From NCBI RefSeq assembly GCF_017562075.2, contig NC_054083.1, positions 34,344,755 through 34,408,754 on the forward strand: DNA of 64,000 bases, in the 5' to 3' direction. The position numbers were made by a program, and so were the translations under genes. Source of the DNA: Anopheles merus. Its lineage: Eukaryota > Arthropoda > Insecta > Diptera > Culicidae. Below, one piece after another: positions 63,088-64,000 of this stretch. Every line of letters begins with the position of its first letter. Position 1 is the stretch's first letter. Below the pieces are notes generated by a model. That model was not told the DNA's origin. It made no database searches and saw only the letters and a program-made list of their open reading frames with translations.

Positions 63088-63215
63088 GTGAATAAAACTT
63101 TCACACCAAACGCAACTCGGATGGTGCGGTGCAGTAGTAGTGTAGCACTCGATGCAAATAGTGAGGTTACTGGTAGGTTCTCGGTACCGCTCTACCTCCC
63201 GGCAAAACTGTTGAG
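63088..63215 (+). CDS. candidate internal exon, extracellular-type peptide
   Basis: CAGTCCTTTTCGTATCCATTTAG is a good acceptor whose TAG is itself an in-frame stop. TTGAG|GTGAGT is nearly a perfect donor, and a TGA follows in frame. The 128-base segment is thus open exactly between its splice sites. It starts in phase 0, matching the end of 49234, and ends in phase 2. The 42 codons read VNKTFTPNATRMVRCSSS, then VALDANSEVTGRFSVPLY and LPAKLL. Two N-glycosylation sequons, NKT and NAT, fit an extracellular protein. The minus strand is also open here and shows Cys pairs (CIEC, CVWC), so strand is not settled. The family is unknown. Confidence 0.33.
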
Positions 63216-64000
63216 GTGAGTCGAGCTTGTTTTTATCCTTCCTAAAACTCCGTACTCGAACCGGGTCCAATTTGGGTTGTTTATTTTTCATAGGCAAAAG
63301 TTTGTCGTTATCGATGTGCACACGCTTTGTTTGGTTTTTACTCGCTCTGCACCAGCTGCTGGCCACAGTTTGACGGTGGTTGCAGCGCAGGGCGGGCATT
63401 ATGGTGAATCAGCTTTAGTGAAGTTTTCAAATAAAGCCAATTACTTCTACGCCATGTTTTGTGTGATTATTTGTTGACGCGTTTTTGCTGTGTTGTTAAA
63501 CGTGATTGTTTGTTTTACGATCTATAATTTTCAAAGGCAGTTTCGTATTTTTAACAGATGTTTTCAATCAAGTATTGGTTTCCGTTCATAAAAAAACGGC
63601 AAAAAATAAAACTAAGTAATAATATCAACAAAGAAATGACACGAATCGCTGCCCATAAACCATGTTTATGTTTTTTTTTTTATTGTTTCTTGTTTTTGTT
63701 TTATAAAAATTTTTCAAGATCCAATACATATCCCCAGAACAAATATAATATCGCTTACAATAACAATACTCTGGGGGAAAGAGAATACCAATAATTCAAC
63801 CCCACCTCCATATTGCAAAATGCAATCATGCGACCACGAAAGAGCGATCAGACAGCACCACAGTACTGTCACAACACATGGCCCTTCCATCACTGAACCG
63901 TGAGTAAAACAAAATGGCAGCAGCACCAGCAGCCGCAACAGCAGCAAAGAAGACAAAAAATACACTCTGATACAGAAGAATAAAGCCAAAGCTTTCGTTT
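63216..64000. other. no gene recognised
   Basis: AT-rich DNA with T runs near 63670 and a CAG/CAA-rich patch near 63915-63945. No supported feature; the suggested gene would continue beyond the right edge. Confidence 0.5.

Noticed and set aside
63025..63399. 124-codon minus frame with CIEC and CVWC pairs
   Set aside because: It mirrors the plus-strand exon candidate in register. The plus strand has the better splice sites and exact stop boundaries. Kept only as an alternative reading.

Overview
The window looks like gene-poor chromosomal DNA of a mosquito, most probably Anopheles. The main argument is a tRNA-derived SINE family (B-box GGTTCAAGTCC, a trinucleotide TTC/GAA tail, about 200 bp) that I recall as the SINE200 type of the Anopheles gambiae group. 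Mixed base composition, abundant GA/CT, CA and CTG microsatellites, small MITE-type DNA transposons, and the absence of any long open frame over 64 kb all fit insect intergenic or intronic DNA. The longest open frame is 196 codons and overlaps equally good frames on the other strand. I recognise no conserved protein domain, no rRNA, no convincing tRNA, no microRNA and no CRISPR array.

What is well supported is mobile and repetitive. Two SINE pieces sit at 1-204, the second with an unusual body. A cluster near 14.2-15.0 kb holds a hAT-type MITE (14261-14453, near-perfect 8-bp target duplication) and a full SINE (14751-14955, exact 10-bp duplication). A Tc1/mariner-type MITE lies at 40376-40691 (TA duplication). 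Another SINE lies at about 53333-53548. A 677-bp hAT-type element (56493-57169) has an exact 8-bp duplication, GTACAGAC, and carries a roughly 600-bp minisatellite of GGAGTCG-based units. Long GA/CT, CA, CAG and CTG tracts and short tandem duplications complete this layer.

The second layer is speculative: short exon-like open segments flanked by plausible splice sites. On the plus strand, segments at 38531-38643 (ATG plus signal peptide), 43613-43735, 45812-46108, 49027-49234 and 63088-63215 have compatible reading phases. They could form one secreted or ectodomain protein with introns of several kb, running off the right edge. The segment near 49.0 kb has the best coding character. The first segment contains Leu-Pro-Arg-Val-Gly-Arg, which resembles the amidated end of CAPA/PRVamide peptides. 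Other isolated exon-like segments occur at 20889, 31216, 34823 and 36920 (+) and at 2497, 10695 and 42079 (-). Similar segments arise by chance on both strands, so each carries low confidence.

Region by region: 0.2-14 kb and 15-36 kb show little beyond low-complexity DNA and weak exon candidates. 36.9-49.3 kb holds most of the plus-strand candidates. 49.3-56.4 kb is AT-rich and repeat-bearing. 56.5-57.2 kb is the minisatellite element. 57.2-63 kb is again apparently gene-free, with one last exon candidate at 63.1 kb.
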